64,000 nucleotides of DNA from Flavobacteriia bacterium (GTDB taxonomy: Bacteria > Bacteroidota > Bacteroidia > Flavobacteriales_D > Crocinitomicaceae). The notes under the pieces were generated by a model that was not told the DNA's origin, did not search any database, and worked only from the letters and a program-made list of their open reading frames with translations. Below, in pieces: positions 26,501 to 36,048 of the stretch. Every line of letters begins with the position of its first letter. Positions within the stretch are counted from its first letter, which is position 1. The position numbers and the translations under genes were made by a program. The stretch covers positions 1 through 64,000 of the forward strand of contig CANLGD010000001.1 of NCBI GenBank assembly GCA_947490145.1, written 5' to 3'.

Positions 26501-27070
26501 ATGGAAAATCTAATAGGAATCGTATTAATGGGTGGAAAATCTTCTAGAATGCTGGAAGATAAATCACTCATTAATTACAACGGAAAAGCCCAATTTGAAT
26601 TTATTCATGAGTTGTTAAGTGAATTTTGTGCTGAAGTTTATCTTTCTGTAAAAAGTACTTTTAAAAGCGATTTATCGCTAATTTTTGATTCTAAGAAATA
26701 TCAAAATATAGGTCCTCTTTTAGGATTAATTTCTGCTTTTGAGTCTAAAAAGTCTGCTTTTCTGGTTCTTGCAATTGATTATCCTTTGATTGATAAATCG
26801 GAAATCGAAAATCTGATTTCTGAAAGAGATGTAAGTTCAGTTGCAAGCGTTTTTTACAATACTGAAAGTTCATTTTTTGAACCATTTTTAGGAATTTATG
26901 AAGAATCCTTTTTTGAGATTTTAGTCCCTGAAATTCAAAATGAAAATTATTCACTGCAAAATATTTTGTCAAAAAATAAAGTAAAAAAGGTTTTTCCTTT
27001 AAGAAATGAATCGCTGAAAAACATTAATTCACAAGCAGAAAAAAATGAATTTTTAACTAAATTAAGATGA
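26501..27070 (+). CDS. mobA: Molybdenum cofactor guanylyltransferase-like protein
   Basis: A 189-residue nucleotidyltransferase. The N-terminus GIVLMGGKSSRMLEDKSLINYNGK matches the LAGGxSxRMGxDK signature of MobA, which attaches GMP to molybdopterin. The normally glycine residue in RMG-D is Leu (RMLEDK). The acidic metal-binding segment FLVLAIDYPLI follows near residue 85. It overlaps fdhD by 4 nt and precedes an FdhF/YdeP oxidoreductase, which fits bis-MGD cofactor maturation. No other molybdopterin-synthesis genes are in this window. Confidence 0.85.
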   Translation: MENLIGIVLMGGKSSRMLEDKSLINYNGKAQFEFIHELLSEFCAEVYLSVKSTFKSDLSLIFDSKKYQNIGPLLGLISAFESKKSAFLVLAIDYPLIDKSEIENLISERDVSSVASVFYNTESSFFEPFLGIYEESFFEILVPEIQNENYSLQNILSKNKVKKVFPLRNESLKNINSQAEKNEFLTKLR

Positions 27071-27897
27071 AAAATAAAGCGATTTCAGATGTTGAAGTAA
27101 TTAGATTTAAAAATTCAGAATTTAAACAAGTTTTGGATTTTGTTTCTGTAGAAGAACCATTGGAAATTAGTTTAGCTTATTGGAAAAACGAAATTTTATA
27201 CACTAAGAACATTTCTATTACGATGCGAACTCCCGACGCTGACAAAGAATTAGCGCTTGGATTTTTAGTTACAGAAGGAATTTTAACAGATTTAAATTCG
27301 ATTAATAAAATTGAAGAACCAACTTTTGCCATTCAAAATAAAATCACAATTGAACTAAAAAAAGACATCGAAGTAGATTTATCTAAAATCGAAAGACATT
27401 TTTACACTTCAAGCAGTTGTGGAGTTTGCGGAAAATCTTCTATAGATTCGATCAGAACAGTAAAAAACAAAAAAAATGAACCTATTAATTTTAAAATTTC
27501 CAAAGAAGTAATTTTAGGCTTAAATGAAAAAATAAATTCGCAACAAGCTGTTTTTGAAAAGACTGGTGGACTTCACGCTTCATCACTTTTTACTATTGAT
27601 GGAGATTTTATCGAACTTTTTGAAGACGTTGGACGACACAATGCCTTGGATAAATTAATTGGTTCAAATTGTTTGAAAAAGAATTTTCCATTGGCAGAAA
27701 ACATTTTGCTTCTAAGCGGCAGAATTAGCTTTGAATTAATACAAAAAGCAGCAATGGCAAATATTTCAGTCGTTTGTGCTTTGGGAGCTCCATCCTCACT
27801 TGCAATAGAATTGGCAAAAGAATTTAATATGACTTTGATCGGTTTTTTGAAAAAAGATTCGTTCAATATTTATAATGGTTCAGAAAATATTTTGTAA
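27067..27897 (+). CDS. fdhD: Formate dehydrogenase accessory sulfurtransferase FdhD
   Basis: A 276-residue chaperone that passes sulfur from a cysteine desulfurase to the Mo-bis-MGD cofactor. Motifs are TMRTPDADKELALGFLVTEGIL, the catalytic loop SSSCGVCGKSS with the CxxC pair, GGLHASSLF, and EDVGRHNALDKLIG. Length fits. It overlaps mobA by 4 nt and is followed after 42 nt by the oxidoreductase it presumably activates. Confidence 0.95.
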   Translation: MKNKAISDVEVIRFKNSEFKQVLDFVSVEEPLEISLAYWKNEILYTKNISITMRTPDADKELALGFLVTEGILTDLNSINKIEEPTFAIQNKITIELKKDIEVDLSKIERHFYTSSSCGVCGKSSIDSIRTVKNKKNEPINFKISKEVILGLNEKINSQQAVFEKTGGLHASSLFTIDGDFIELFEDVGRHNALDKLIGSNCLKKNFPLAENILLLSGRISFELIQKAAMANISVVCALGAPSSLAIELAKEFNMTLIGFLKKDSFNIYNGSENIL

Positions 27898-27939
27898 TTT
27901 TCCAATCAGATTTAATCTTCAATATAAAAGTGCTTTTTA

Positions 27940-30252
27940 GTGGAAAATAATAAAAAATCCAAACAGCCAATTGCTGAACCTCCAGAAAAATTTACTGGAA
28001 TAAAATTGACTTCTCCAAAAGATATGGCGGCTGGATTTCCTGCTGTGGTTTCGAGTTTAAAACAAGTTTTTGGTGAAGCTGGTGTTGGACGTGGATTAAA
28101 AGCATTGTCAAAATTAAATCAAAAAGGTGGAACTGATTGTCCTTCCTGTGCTTGGCCAGATCCCGATGATGATAGAAGTACAATCGCTGAATATTGCGAA
28201 AACGGAGCAAAAGCAATTGCCGAAGAAGCGACAGCTAAAAAACTGTCAGCTGACTTTTTTAAAGAAAATTCCGTTTACGATTTATCGCTTTTAAGTGATT
28301 TTGAAATCGGGAGAAAGGGCAGAATCGCTCAACCAATGTATCTTCCTGAAGGTGCTTCACATTATCAAGAAATTTCTTGGGATAATGCTTTTGAAAAAAT
28401 CGCTTCAAGCCTAAATAACTTGGAAAATCCTGATCAGGCAATCTTTTATACCTCAGGAAGAACAAGTAACGAAGCTGCGTTTTTATATCAACTTTTTGTG
28501 CGTGAATTTGGGACAAATAATTTACCAGATTGTTCCAATATGTGTCATGAATCAAGTGGTGTGGCACTTTCTGAAACCGTTGGAATAGGAAAAGGAAGCG
28601 TGAAATTAGAAGATTTTTATCACACAGATGTCATATTAATTTTGGGTCAAAATCCTGGGACAAATCACCCTAGAATGTTGAGTGCTTTGAAAAAAGCCAA
28701 GAAAAATGGAGCAACAATTATTTCTGTTAATCCATTGATTGAAACAGGATTAGTTGGTTTTGCAAATCCGCAAGAATTTAAAGGAATGCTTGGAATTAAT
28801 ACCAAATTAACGGATATTTATTTGCAAGTAAAATTAAATGGCGACATGGCACTTTTAAAAGCCATCATGTTGCGTTTATTGGAATTGGAAGAAAAATCCG
28901 CTGGTTCTGTTTTTGATTTAGATTTTATTCGCGAAAAAACGGCTGGTTTTGAAGATTTTATAGTTAATTTAAAGAAACAAAATTATCTAGAATTACTTGA
29001 ATTAGCTGGAATTTCTGATGAAGAAGTTTCAAAAGTTGTTGAAGTTTTAGCGAGTAAAAAGAATATAATTGCCTGTTGGGCAATGGGTTTAACACAGCAT
29101 AAAAACGCTGTTGAAACAATTCAAGATATTGTGAACCTTTTACTTTTGAAAGGAAGTATTGGAAAACCTTTTGCTGGTACTTGCCCTGTTCGTGGACATA
29201 GTAATGTGCAAGGTGATCGCACAATGGGAATTTACGAAAAACCATCTCAAGCTTTTTTAGATTCTATTGAAAAAAACTTTAAATTTATTCCACCACAAAA
29301 GCATGGTTATGATGTTGTTGAAGCAATTCATGCTATGCACGAAAAAAAAGCAAAAGTTTTTGTCTGTATGGGAGGAAATTTTCTTTCTGCTTCGCCAGAC
29401 ACAAACTTCACTGCAAAAGCAATGCAAAACTGTGATTTGACCGTTCAAGTGTCCACAAAATTGAATAGAAGTCATTTAATTCACGGAAAAGAATCGATTA
29501 TTTTGCCATGCTTGGGAAGAACAGATATTGATTTAATTGACGGAGAAAGACAATTTGTTACAGTCGAAAATTCAATGGGAATTGTGCATTCAAGTAGGGG
29601 AAGTTTGACTCCAATTTCTGACAAATTATTAAGTGAAGCGAAGATTGTTTGCCATCTAGCAAAGGCAACTTTTGGAGAAAAATCTGAGGTTAATTGGGAT
29701 TCTTATTTAAAAGATTATTCAAAAATCCGCGATAGTATTGAAGCCACAATTCCTGGTTTTGACAATTTTAATGAAAAAATAAAAATCAAAGAAGGATTTT
29801 ATTTGCCAAATGCTGCGAGAGATAATGATTATAAAACACTTACTGGAAAGGCAAATTTCACTGTTTCATCTATTGAAACGATTCCATTGAAAGAAAATGA
29901 ATTTATGATGATGACGATTCGCACACACGATCAATTTAATACCACAATTTATGGTTTAAATGACAGATACCGTGGGATTTACAACGAACGACGCGTTATT
30001 TTAATGAATAAATTGGACATCGAAGAAGCAAATTTAGTGAAAGGGAATTTAGTTGATATTTATAATTACGATGATGGTATCGAGCGTGTTGCACACAAAT
30101 TTATCATAGTTGAATACAATATTCCAAGAAAATGTGTTGCGACTTATTTTCCAGAGACGAATGTTTTAGTTCCAATTAATTCAACTGCTAAAAAAAGCAA
30201 CACCCCAACTTCAAAATCAGTAATTGTTGAGTTGAAATCAACTTCAAAATGA
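27940..30252 (+). CDS. FdhF/YdeP-family molybdopterin oxidoreductase
   Basis: A 770-residue molybdopterin oxidoreductase, catalytic-subunit type. The start is GTG at 27940; the next in-frame codons upstream run into TAA with no ATG. The N-terminus has CPSCAWPDPDDDRS (about 67-80), characteristic of the YdeP subgroup, not the four-cysteine iron-sulfur box of classical FdhF. Downstream come FYTSGRTSNEAAFLYQLFVREFGTNNLPDCSNMCHESS, GQNPGTNHPRMLSALKKAKKNGATIISVNPL, and a C-terminal dinucleotide-binding domain. YdeP relatives link to acid resistance or formate-like oxidation, but the substrate is unproven. No electron-transfer subunit gene is adjacent. It overlaps pbpC by 4 nt. Confidence 0.88.
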   Translation: MENNKKSKQPIAEPPEKFTGIKLTSPKDMAAGFPAVVSSLKQVFGEAGVGRGLKALSKLNQKGGTDCPSCAWPDPDDDRSTIAEYCENGAKAIAEEATAKKLSADFFKENSVYDLSLLSDFEIGRKGRIAQPMYLPEGASHYQEISWDNAFEKIASSLNNLENPDQAIFYTSGRTSNEAAFLYQLFVREFGTNNLPDCSNMCHESSGVALSETVGIGKGSVKLEDFYHTDVILILGQNPGTNHPRMLSALKKAKKNGATIISVNPLIETGLVGFANPQEFKGMLGINTKLTDIYLQVKLNGDMALLKAIMLRLLELEEKSAGSVFDLDFIREKTAGFEDFIVNLKKQNYLELLELAGISDEEVSKVVEVLASKKNIIACWAMGLTQHKNAVETIQDIVNLLLLKGSIGKPFAGTCPVRGHSNVQGDRTMGIYEKPSQAFLDSIEKNFKFIPPQKHGYDVVEAIHAMHEKKAKVFVCMGGNFLSASPDTNFTAKAMQNCDLTVQVSTKLNRSHLIHGKESIILPCLGRTDIDLIDGERQFVTVENSMGIVHSSRGSLTPISDKLLSEAKIVCHLAKATFGEKSEVNWDSYLKDYSKIRDSIEATIPGFDNFNEKIKIKEGFYLPNAARDNDYKTLTGKANFTVSSIETIPLKENEFMMMTIRTHDQFNTTIYGLNDRYRGIYNERRVILMNKLDIEEANLVKGNLVDIYNYDDGIERVAHKFIIVEYNIPRKCVATYFPETNVLVPINSTAKKSNTPTSKSVIVELKSTSK

Positions 30253-32645
30253 AATTAATTTATGTTAAGATAATTGATTTGTTAGCAGAATTTCGTAGTT
30301 TCAACAAAAAGAAATTACGTATTATTCGCTATACTTTGTTTTTTGTTTTTGCAATTTGGTATTGTTTTGCATTACCGGAAAAAATTTTCAATGATAAAAC
30401 TTCTACTGTTTTATTTGATCGCAATGGAAATTTATTAGGAGCAAAAATTGCAGAAGATGGACAATGGCGATTTCCTGAGACAACGCTTCTTCCAAGTAAA
30501 TTTAAAAAATGTATCATTGAATTTGAGGACCGAAATTTCCGTTCGCATATTGGGATTAGCTTAAAAGGAATTTGTCGGGCTTTTTATCAAAATTTTAAGG
30601 AAAATCGGGTCGTAAGTGGCGGCAGTACAATCACTATGCAACTCGCAAGAATTATGCGGAAAAATCCAGAGAGAACTTATTTTGAAAAAACAATTGAAAT
30701 ACTTCTCGCTACTCGTTTGGAGATGCGCTTTTCAAAAGACGAAATTCTTGCTTTATATGCTTCAAATGCTCCCTTTGGAAATAATGTTGTGGGTATTGAA
30801 ACTGCTGCCTGGCGTTATTTTGGTCGAAAAGCTTCGCAATTAAGTTGGTCTGAATCAGCAACTTTGGCTGTGCTGCCGAATGCACCGGGTTTAATTTATC
30901 CTGGAAAAAATCATGACAGGTTGCTGAGAAAAAGAAATCGTTTATTGAAAAGAATGTTTGAACAGAAAATTTTTGATGAAACGACCTATCAATTAGCACT
31001 TTCAGAACCCCTTCCAGATAAGCCACTTAGATTGCCGCAACTTGCTCCTCATATTTTAGAAAATTTCAGTAAAAAAGGAAAAAGAGAAATGCAAATTAGT
31101 TCGACAATTGATTTTAATTTGCAAGAAAAAGTGATTCAACAATTGAGTATTCACCATAATTTGTTGAGCGAAAATGGAATTTTTAATGGAGCAGTAATAG
31201 TTACTTCCGTCAATACTGGAGAAATTTTAGCTTATGTTGGAAATACAAATTTGGAAGAAGATGAATACGCAAGTGATGTAGATTGCGCAAATGCTCCAAG
31301 AAGCACTGGCAGTATTTTAAAACCCTTATTGTATGCTAAATCTCTGGAAGATGGAATAATTACGCCGGAAATGCTCTTAAATGATATTCCTTCGCAATTT
31401 GGAACTTTTTCACCAAAGAATTTCACAGGTAATTTTAATGGCGCCCTGCCTGCTAACAAAGCCCTTTCGAGAAGTTTGAATGTTCCGATGGTTCATTTAT
31501 TGAATCAATATGGTTTGAGTAAATTTCACGCTGAGCTAAATGCTTATGGATTGACCACTTTGAAAAGGCCTGCTAAACATTATGGTTTATCTCTAATTTT
31601 AGGTGGGGCAGAAGCTAAATTAACGGATTTATCAAAAGCGTATACACAAATGGCGCAAGAATTAAAATTCGGTCAAAAAAAAGAAATTAGTTTAGTGAAA
31701 AAGCTTGAATGGAAAGGTGAAAACAATGTAAATAATGTAAAAAAAGTGCGGACACAGACTGACAGGGCTTGTATTTATTCTACTTTTGAGGCAATGACCG
31801 AAGTTAATCGACCTGATGAAGATGACAATTGGAGGTATTTTTCTTCATCTGAAAAAATTGCTTGGAAAACGGGAACAAGTTTTGGTTTTCGCGATGCTTG
31901 GGCGATTGGAATTACAACAGATTATGTTGTTGCCGTTTGGGTTGGAAATGCAGATGGAGAAGGAAGACCAGGACTAACAGGGATTAAAGCTGCTGCGCCT
32001 TTGATGTTTGATGTTTTCCGGCAAGTAAGAAAAGCAAAATCTTGGTTTGAAATGCCTAAAGAATTGATGTCTTTCGTGAAAATTTGCGATGAAAGTGGAC
32101 AAAGAGCATCAAATTTATGTCAGCCTCTTACAAGAAAATGGATTCCAAAAACGGCCTTAAATTCAAAAGCCTGCGGATATCATCAAATTATTCATTTGAA
32201 TAAAAAAACAAATGAAAGGGTAAATAGTGATTGTGAAGATATTGCAAATATGAAACATGAAGCTTGGTTTGTTTTGCCATCAATTGTAGAGAAATTTTAT
32301 AAAAATTCCCATCCAAATTACAGAACTTTGCCTGAATATAAGCCTGAATGTTGGGATAAAATTGCTGATAAATCACTTGGAATTATTTATCCAAAAAACA
32401 AAGCAAAAATCTATATTCCAATTGAAATTGATGGAAAATTAGGTGAAACAATTTTTGAAGCAACTCATAAAAATTCTGAAACAAAAATATTTTGGCACCT
32501 CGATGAAAAATACCTTGGATCAACTCAGGAAATTCATCATTTGGCCATAAAACCAAAAGTTGGAAAACATACTTTAAATCTAATTGATGCAAATGGAGTT
32601 TCAATTTCTGTTGATTTTGAAGTTGTCGGGAAAAATAAAAGATGA
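30249..32645 (+). CDS. pbpC: Penicillin-binding protein 1C
   Basis: A 798-residue bifunctional peptidoglycan synthase with one N-terminal membrane anchor (about residues 24-42). The GT51 glycosyltransferase domain shows EFEDRNFRSHIGIS and GGSTITMQLARIM. The transpeptidase domain carries the SxxK motif in STGSILKPLLYA, SLN in SRSLNVPMV and KTGTS in WKTGTSFGFRDAWAIG. A C-terminal BiPBP_C-like domain follows. PBP1C proteins are periplasmic. The overlap with the molybdo-oxidoreductase (ATG over TGA) is unexpected for a wall enzyme. It may simply reflect compact packing. Confidence 0.93.
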   Translation: MKLIYVKIIDLLAEFRSFNKKKLRIIRYTLFFVFAIWYCFALPEKIFNDKTSTVLFDRNGNLLGAKIAEDGQWRFPETTLLPSKFKKCIIEFEDRNFRSHIGISLKGICRAFYQNFKENRVVSGGSTITMQLARIMRKNPERTYFEKTIEILLATRLEMRFSKDEILALYASNAPFGNNVVGIETAAWRYFGRKASQLSWSESATLAVLPNAPGLIYPGKNHDRLLRKRNRLLKRMFEQKIFDETTYQLALSEPLPDKPLRLPQLAPHILENFSKKGKREMQISSTIDFNLQEKVIQQLSIHHNLLSENGIFNGAVIVTSVNTGEILAYVGNTNLEEDEYASDVDCANAPRSTGSILKPLLYAKSLEDGIITPEMLLNDIPSQFGTFSPKNFTGNFNGALPANKALSRSLNVPMVHLLNQYGLSKFHAELNAYGLTTLKRPAKHYGLSLILGGAEAKLTDLSKAYTQMAQELKFGQKKEISLVKKLEWKGENNVNNVKKVRTQTDRACIYSTFEAMTEVNRPDEDDNWRYFSSSEKIAWKTGTSFGFRDAWAIGITTDYVVAVWVGNADGEGRPGLTGIKAAAPLMFDVFRQVRKAKSWFEMPKELMSFVKICDESGQRASNLCQPLTRKWIPKTALNSKACGYHQIIHLNKKTNERVNSDCEDIANMKHEAWFVLPSIVEKFYKNSHPNYRTLPEYKPECWDKIADKSLGIIYPKNKAKIYIPIEIDGKLGETIFEATHKNSETKIFWHLDEKYLGSTQEIHHLAIKPKVGKHTLNLIDANGVSISVDFEVVGKNKR

Positions 32646-32702
32646 ATAAGAATTAAAAATGATTTTTTAACTATTGAAAATTTATTATTCATAACTGCTA
32701 AC

Positions 32703-33986
32703 TCAAAACTCATATTTCCCGCCCCACAGTTTTAGTATTTGCTCTCCAATTTCTTTTTCTTTTTTGCTGCTTCCAGGATGAAAAAAGTTCGTTTTTGAAA
32801 GTTGATCTGGCATAAATTCTTGATGGATAAAATTCCCAGGGAATTGATGCGAATAGTGATAATTATCCCCATAGCCGAGATCTTTCATAAGTTTAGTTGG
32901 AGCATTTCTAAGTTGAAGTGGAATTGGTAAATCTCCCGTTTTTCTCACTAATTCAAGTGCTTCATCAATTGCTAAGTAAGAAGCATTTCCTTTTGGAGAA
33001 GTAGCTAAATAAATGGCGCATTGAGATAAAATAATTCTTGATTCTGGCCAACCAATTGTTTGCACAGCTTGAAATGTGTTATTTGCTAAAATCAGTGCGG
33101 TAGGATTTGCCATTCCAATATCTTCGCTAGCTAAAATTAACATTCTTCGTGCAATGAATTTTGGTTCTTCGCCTCCTTCAATTAATCTTGCAAGCCAATA
33201 AATTGAGGCATTTGGATCACTTCCACGCATGGATTTAATAAATGCAGAAATAATGTCGTAGTGCATTTCTCCATTTTTGTCATACATTGCAACACTTTTT
33301 TGTGCAGAGTTTTTGACTAATTCATCTGTAATTATTAATTTATCTTTTGCATTGTGCATGGAAATAATAATCTCAAATAAATTTAATAATTTCCGAGCAT
33401 CACCTCCAGATAATGCGATTAATTGATTGCTTTCTTTTAAGGTTATTTTGTATTTTTTTAATTCAGAATCCTGCTCTAAAGCTCTTTTTAATAATTTCTC
33501 TAAATCTTCTTTTGTATGTGATTCTAAAGTAAATACTTGACAACGACTTAGTAAGGCGGAGATGACCTCGAAAGAAGGATTTTCGGTCGTTGCTCCAATC
33601 AAGGTAATTGTTCCTTTTTCAACCGCTCCAAGCAAAGAATCTTGCTGTGCTTTTGAGAATCTGTGAATTTCATCGATGAATAAAATTGTCCTTTTTGTAT
33701 TGAACATTCCTTGATTTTCGACAGATTGAATCACATCTCTTACATCCTTAACTCCAGATGATATTGCTGAAAGTACAGACATTTTAACATCTAATTCTAA
33801 TGCGATTAAATGCGCCAACGTTGTTTTTCCAACTCCTGGTGGTCCCCATAAGATCATTGAAGGAATCATTCCGTTTTCCATCGATTTTCTCAAAGGTTTA
33901 TTTTTACCTAAGATATGTGTCTGACCAATATAGTCATCCAATTTTAAAGGTCTCATGCGCTCTGCTAATGGTGCAAATGAATTCAT
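32703..33986 (-). CDS. rarA: Replication-associated recombination protein A (AAA ATPase)
   Basis: A 427-residue RarA/MgsA/WRNIP1 ATPase that acts at stalled replication forks. The N-terminus FAPLAERMRPLKLDDYIGQTHILG is the family signature. Walker A GPPGVGKTTLAH and Walker B LFIDEIHRFSKAQQDSLLG follow, then sensor 1 IGATTENPSFEV. The C-terminal tetramerisation part contains SDPNASIYWLARLIEGGEEPKFIARRMLILASEDIG. Complete and canonical. Convergent with pbpC. Confidence 0.95.
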   Translation of the reverse strand: MNSFAPLAERMRPLKLDDYIGQTHILGKNKPLRKSMENGMIPSMILWGPPGVGKTTLAHLIALELDVKMSVLSAISSGVKDVRDVIQSVENQGMFNTKRTILFIDEIHRFSKAQQDSLLGAVEKGTITLIGATTENPSFEVISALLSRCQVFTLESHTKEDLEKLLKRALEQDSELKKYKITLKESNQLIALSGGDARKLLNLFEIIISMHNAKDKLIITDELVKNSAQKSVAMYDKNGEMHYDIISAFIKSMRGSDPNASIYWLARLIEGGEEPKFIARRMLILASEDIGMANPTALILANNTFQAVQTIGWPESRIILSQCAIYLATSPKGNASYLAIDEALELVRKTGDLPIPLQLRNAPTKLMKDLGYGDNYHYSHQFPGNFIHQEFMPDQLSKTNFFHPGSSKKEKEIGEQILKLWGGKYEF

Positions 33987-34131
33987 TTTTTTGCTGTTTG
34001 GTTATTATGGTTATTTCGATTGACAGAGACGAAAAACTTTTTAAGTCTTATGTCTTCCGTATCCTTAGTCTTAAGTCTATTTTAGAGTCTTTCCAAAGAT
34101 GTTTTTAAACCATTTAAAAGTCAATAACAAT

Positions 34132-34502
34132 CTAATTTAAGAAAAACCCACTTTCAAGCACGAATGAAAATTGTGTATAAAAAGTTTCTATTTTAAGTAA
34201 TTTAGTATGACAAGCATATTGGAATTTACGTTCAAAAGTTTCTTCACTAATTGTCTTTTGAACCTGCTCCTAAGTTATTTCATAAGGTTCCCTCTCAGTT
34301 GAAATAATGGTGTCATTAACATAACTTATTTTTTGAGCAAGTTCCCAGTTTTTTTTGAGGATAAAGCACCATCAAACAACCCAGTTCCGACTAATTTAAT
34401 TTTTTCGATCAAACAAACTTTTTTTCCAAAATCAACTGTACGCATTGCTGAATTATATTCAGCAGGATGAGCATCAATTAGAATTAGATCATATTTTTCC
34501 AT
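34132..34502 (-). pseudogene. Remnant of a flavoprotein pyridine-nucleotide disulfide oxidoreductase
   Basis: The 575-bp gap before the YkgJ-type gene holds a degraded N-terminal fragment. From an ATG at 34500-34502 it reads EKYDLILIDAHPAEYNSAM then RTVDFGKKVCLIEK, matching the YDLIVIGAGPAGYxAAxRA FAD-binding start of lipoamide dehydrogenase/SthA-type enzymes, but with three glycines lost. After LFDGALSSKK the frame shifts and continues WELAQKISYVNDTIIS, a stop, then EQVQKTISEETFERKFQYACH. The rest of the enzyme (about 300 residues) is absent. The sequence at 34010-34100 is degenerate GTCTTATGTCTT-type repeat. Confidence 0.8.
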
Positions 34503-34561
34503 AAACTATTTGGGTTATTTACAATAATATGCTCTAAATTTACCAAAAATTTTGAATTTTT

Positions 34562-35056
34562 ATGAAATATCAAAAAGAAATAGAAATTGCAAAACAACAA
34601 TTTGAATTAACTAAGAAGAATTTAACGCGATTTGCAAAGCTAAATAAAAAAAAGGTTGATGATTTTTTTCATCCAGAACACATTCAAGTTTTTAAAAAAA
34701 TTGATTGTTTATCCTGCGCAAATTGCTGTAAAACAACTAGCCCAATTTTTCGAGATATCGATATTAAACGTATTTCAAAAAGATTGAAAACAAGTGAAAA
34801 AAGTTTCATTGCTTCAGCACTCAGAATTGATGAAGATAATGATTATGTTTTGAAAAAATCACCATGCTTATTTTTACAAGATGATAATACATGTCAAATT
34901 TATGAAGATAGGCCACTAGCATGTCGAGAATATCCGCACACAAATCGAAAAAATATGTATCAAATTTTGAATTTAACAATTCAAAATTCGATCATTTGTC
35001 CTGCCGTATCTTCGATTGTGCAAAAAATTAATAATATTAACGAAAAAAGTAGTTAA
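34562..35056 (+). CDS. YkgJ-type cysteine-cluster protein
   Basis: A 164-residue protein of the zinc- or iron-chelating CxxCxxCC family. It has CLSCANCCKT (about residues 51-60) and CLFLQDDNTCQIYEDRPLACREYPH with three further cysteines. A last cysteine sits in IICPAV. This spacing is the family signature, and the cysteines probably hold a metal cluster. Function in the family is unknown; it is cytoplasmic, having no signal peptide. Confidence 0.85.
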   Translation: MKYQKEIEIAKQQFELTKKNLTRFAKLNKKKVDDFFHPEHIQVFKKIDCLSCANCCKTTSPIFRDIDIKRISKRLKTSEKSFIASALRIDEDNDYVLKKSPCLFLQDDNTCQIYEDRPLACREYPHTNRKNMYQILNLTIQNSIICPAVSSIVQKINNINEKSS

Positions 35057-35136
35057 AAATTTTGTCATTTTAAAAAAAAGTTTAAATTTGTTTTATTACT
35101 TGTTCCAATTTTAAAAAAATATAGGCCTACAAATAA

Positions 35137-35718
35137 ATGATTGAATTTCAAAAAGTAACTATTTCTGATAAGTCAAAAGAAATTTTTGATTTACATAAGA
35201 GTTATTTGAAAAATGATTTAAAAATGTGTGTTTTTTTATCACATTTTGGATATTTCTCTCAAGATTTGGTGAATGGGTTTTCAGAAAATGTAGAAAAGAT
35301 ATTAATTTCTGCGGGAGAAAAAAAACAAATTAATAAAAGAATTTTTTCGATTTTAATAGAAGGACTTCAAAACATTAGAGTTCATGGAGAGCATGACAAA
35401 CTTGGTATGTATTGCGGGTCGTTTCTAATTGCCAAAAATAATACTGACTATAAAATAATTTTTGGGAGTTTGATGAAAACAGAGAAAAAAAATGTAATCG
35501 AAGAACACATTAAGAAATTAAATAATCTAAATGACGAAGATTTAAAAGAAAATTATGAGGTCCTTCTATCTAATGGAATTTTGTCTGCAAAAGGAAATGC
35601 TGGTTTAGGATTTATTACAATGAGGTTGAAGTCTGAAAATCTCCTGAAACCGACTTTTTTTGCTGTTTCAGAAGAACTTTATTATTTTTCAATTTTAATT
35701 ACTATTTCAAAAGGGTAA
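35137..35718 (+). CDS. SiaB-like protein kinase (DUF6272-type)
   Basis: A 193-residue GHKL-type ATPase resembling SiaB, which phosphorylates STAS-domain partners. The N-box-like helix ILIEGLQNIRVHGE lies near residues 72-85, and a glycine-rich ATP-lid segment GNAGLGFITMRLKS near 152-165. There are no membrane segments or sensor domain. The partner could be the STAS protein encoded at 15705, but this is inference from family behaviour only; no STAS gene is adjacent. Confidence 0.7.
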   Translation: MIEFQKVTISDKSKEIFDLHKSYLKNDLKMCVFLSHFGYFSQDLVNGFSENVEKILISAGEKKQINKRIFSILIEGLQNIRVHGEHDKLGMYCGSFLIAKNNTDYKIIFGSLMKTEKKNVIEEHIKKLNNLNDEDLKENYEVLLSNGILSAKGNAGLGFITMRLKSENLLKPTFFAVSEELYYFSILITISKG

Positions 35719-35845
35719 TTTAGGGTAATCATTTGTTAATCAATTTTTTAAAATAAATTGTTAAATAAATAACTACTTTTTTTTTATTTTATTTTGATAA
35801 TGTAAATATCTTATTTAATTTTGTTTAGAATTATTCTAAATAGTA

Positions 35846-35980
35846 ATGAGAAAACAACCTTTTCAAAGTCAAGAAACCGTTATTAAATCATGTGAAAATT
35901 GTTCATGTGCATCTAAGAAAGATTGTTGTAAAAAGTACAAAAAGAAGGGAATACATTGTAAAAAATGTCCAAAACTTTAA
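35846..35980 (+). CDS. 44-residue Cys-rich small protein
   Basis: An ORF too short for standard callers, beginning ATG AGA AAA at 35846. Seven of its 44 residues are cysteine (positions 16, 19, 21, 27, 28, 38, 41), in the pattern SCENCSC, DCCKKY and HCKKCP, with eleven lysines. Paired CxxC motifs suggest a metal- or nucleic-acid-binding zinc knuckle. A strong terminator follows 18 nt after the stop, consistent with a real transcript end. No family assigned; not part of the neighbouring SiaB-like gene. Confidence 0.55.
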   Translation: MRKQPFQSQETVIKSCENCSCASKKDCCKKYKKKGIHCKKCPKL

Positions 35981-35992
35981 AAAAATAAAAGA

Positions 35993-36032
35993 ATAAAAAA
36001 AGCAGATTTATCAATTTAAATCTGCTTTTTTT
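35993..36032. terminator. Bidirectional terminator
   Basis: Perfect 10-bp hairpin AGCAGATTTA / TAAATCTGCT with a 6-nt loop, flanked by an A-run on the left and a T-run on the right, between the convergent Cys-rich ORF and the DUF1573 gene. Confidence 0.9.
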
Positions 36033-36048
36033 AATTTTCTTCAGAATT

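Noticed and set aside
28964-29475. Minus-strand ORFs inside the FdhF/YdeP gene
   Set aside because: They lie inside a clear molybdopterin oxidoreductase gene and have no family features.
35057-35136. Promoter for the SiaB-like gene
   Set aside because: No TAnnTTTG box with a suitable TTG upstream could be placed.
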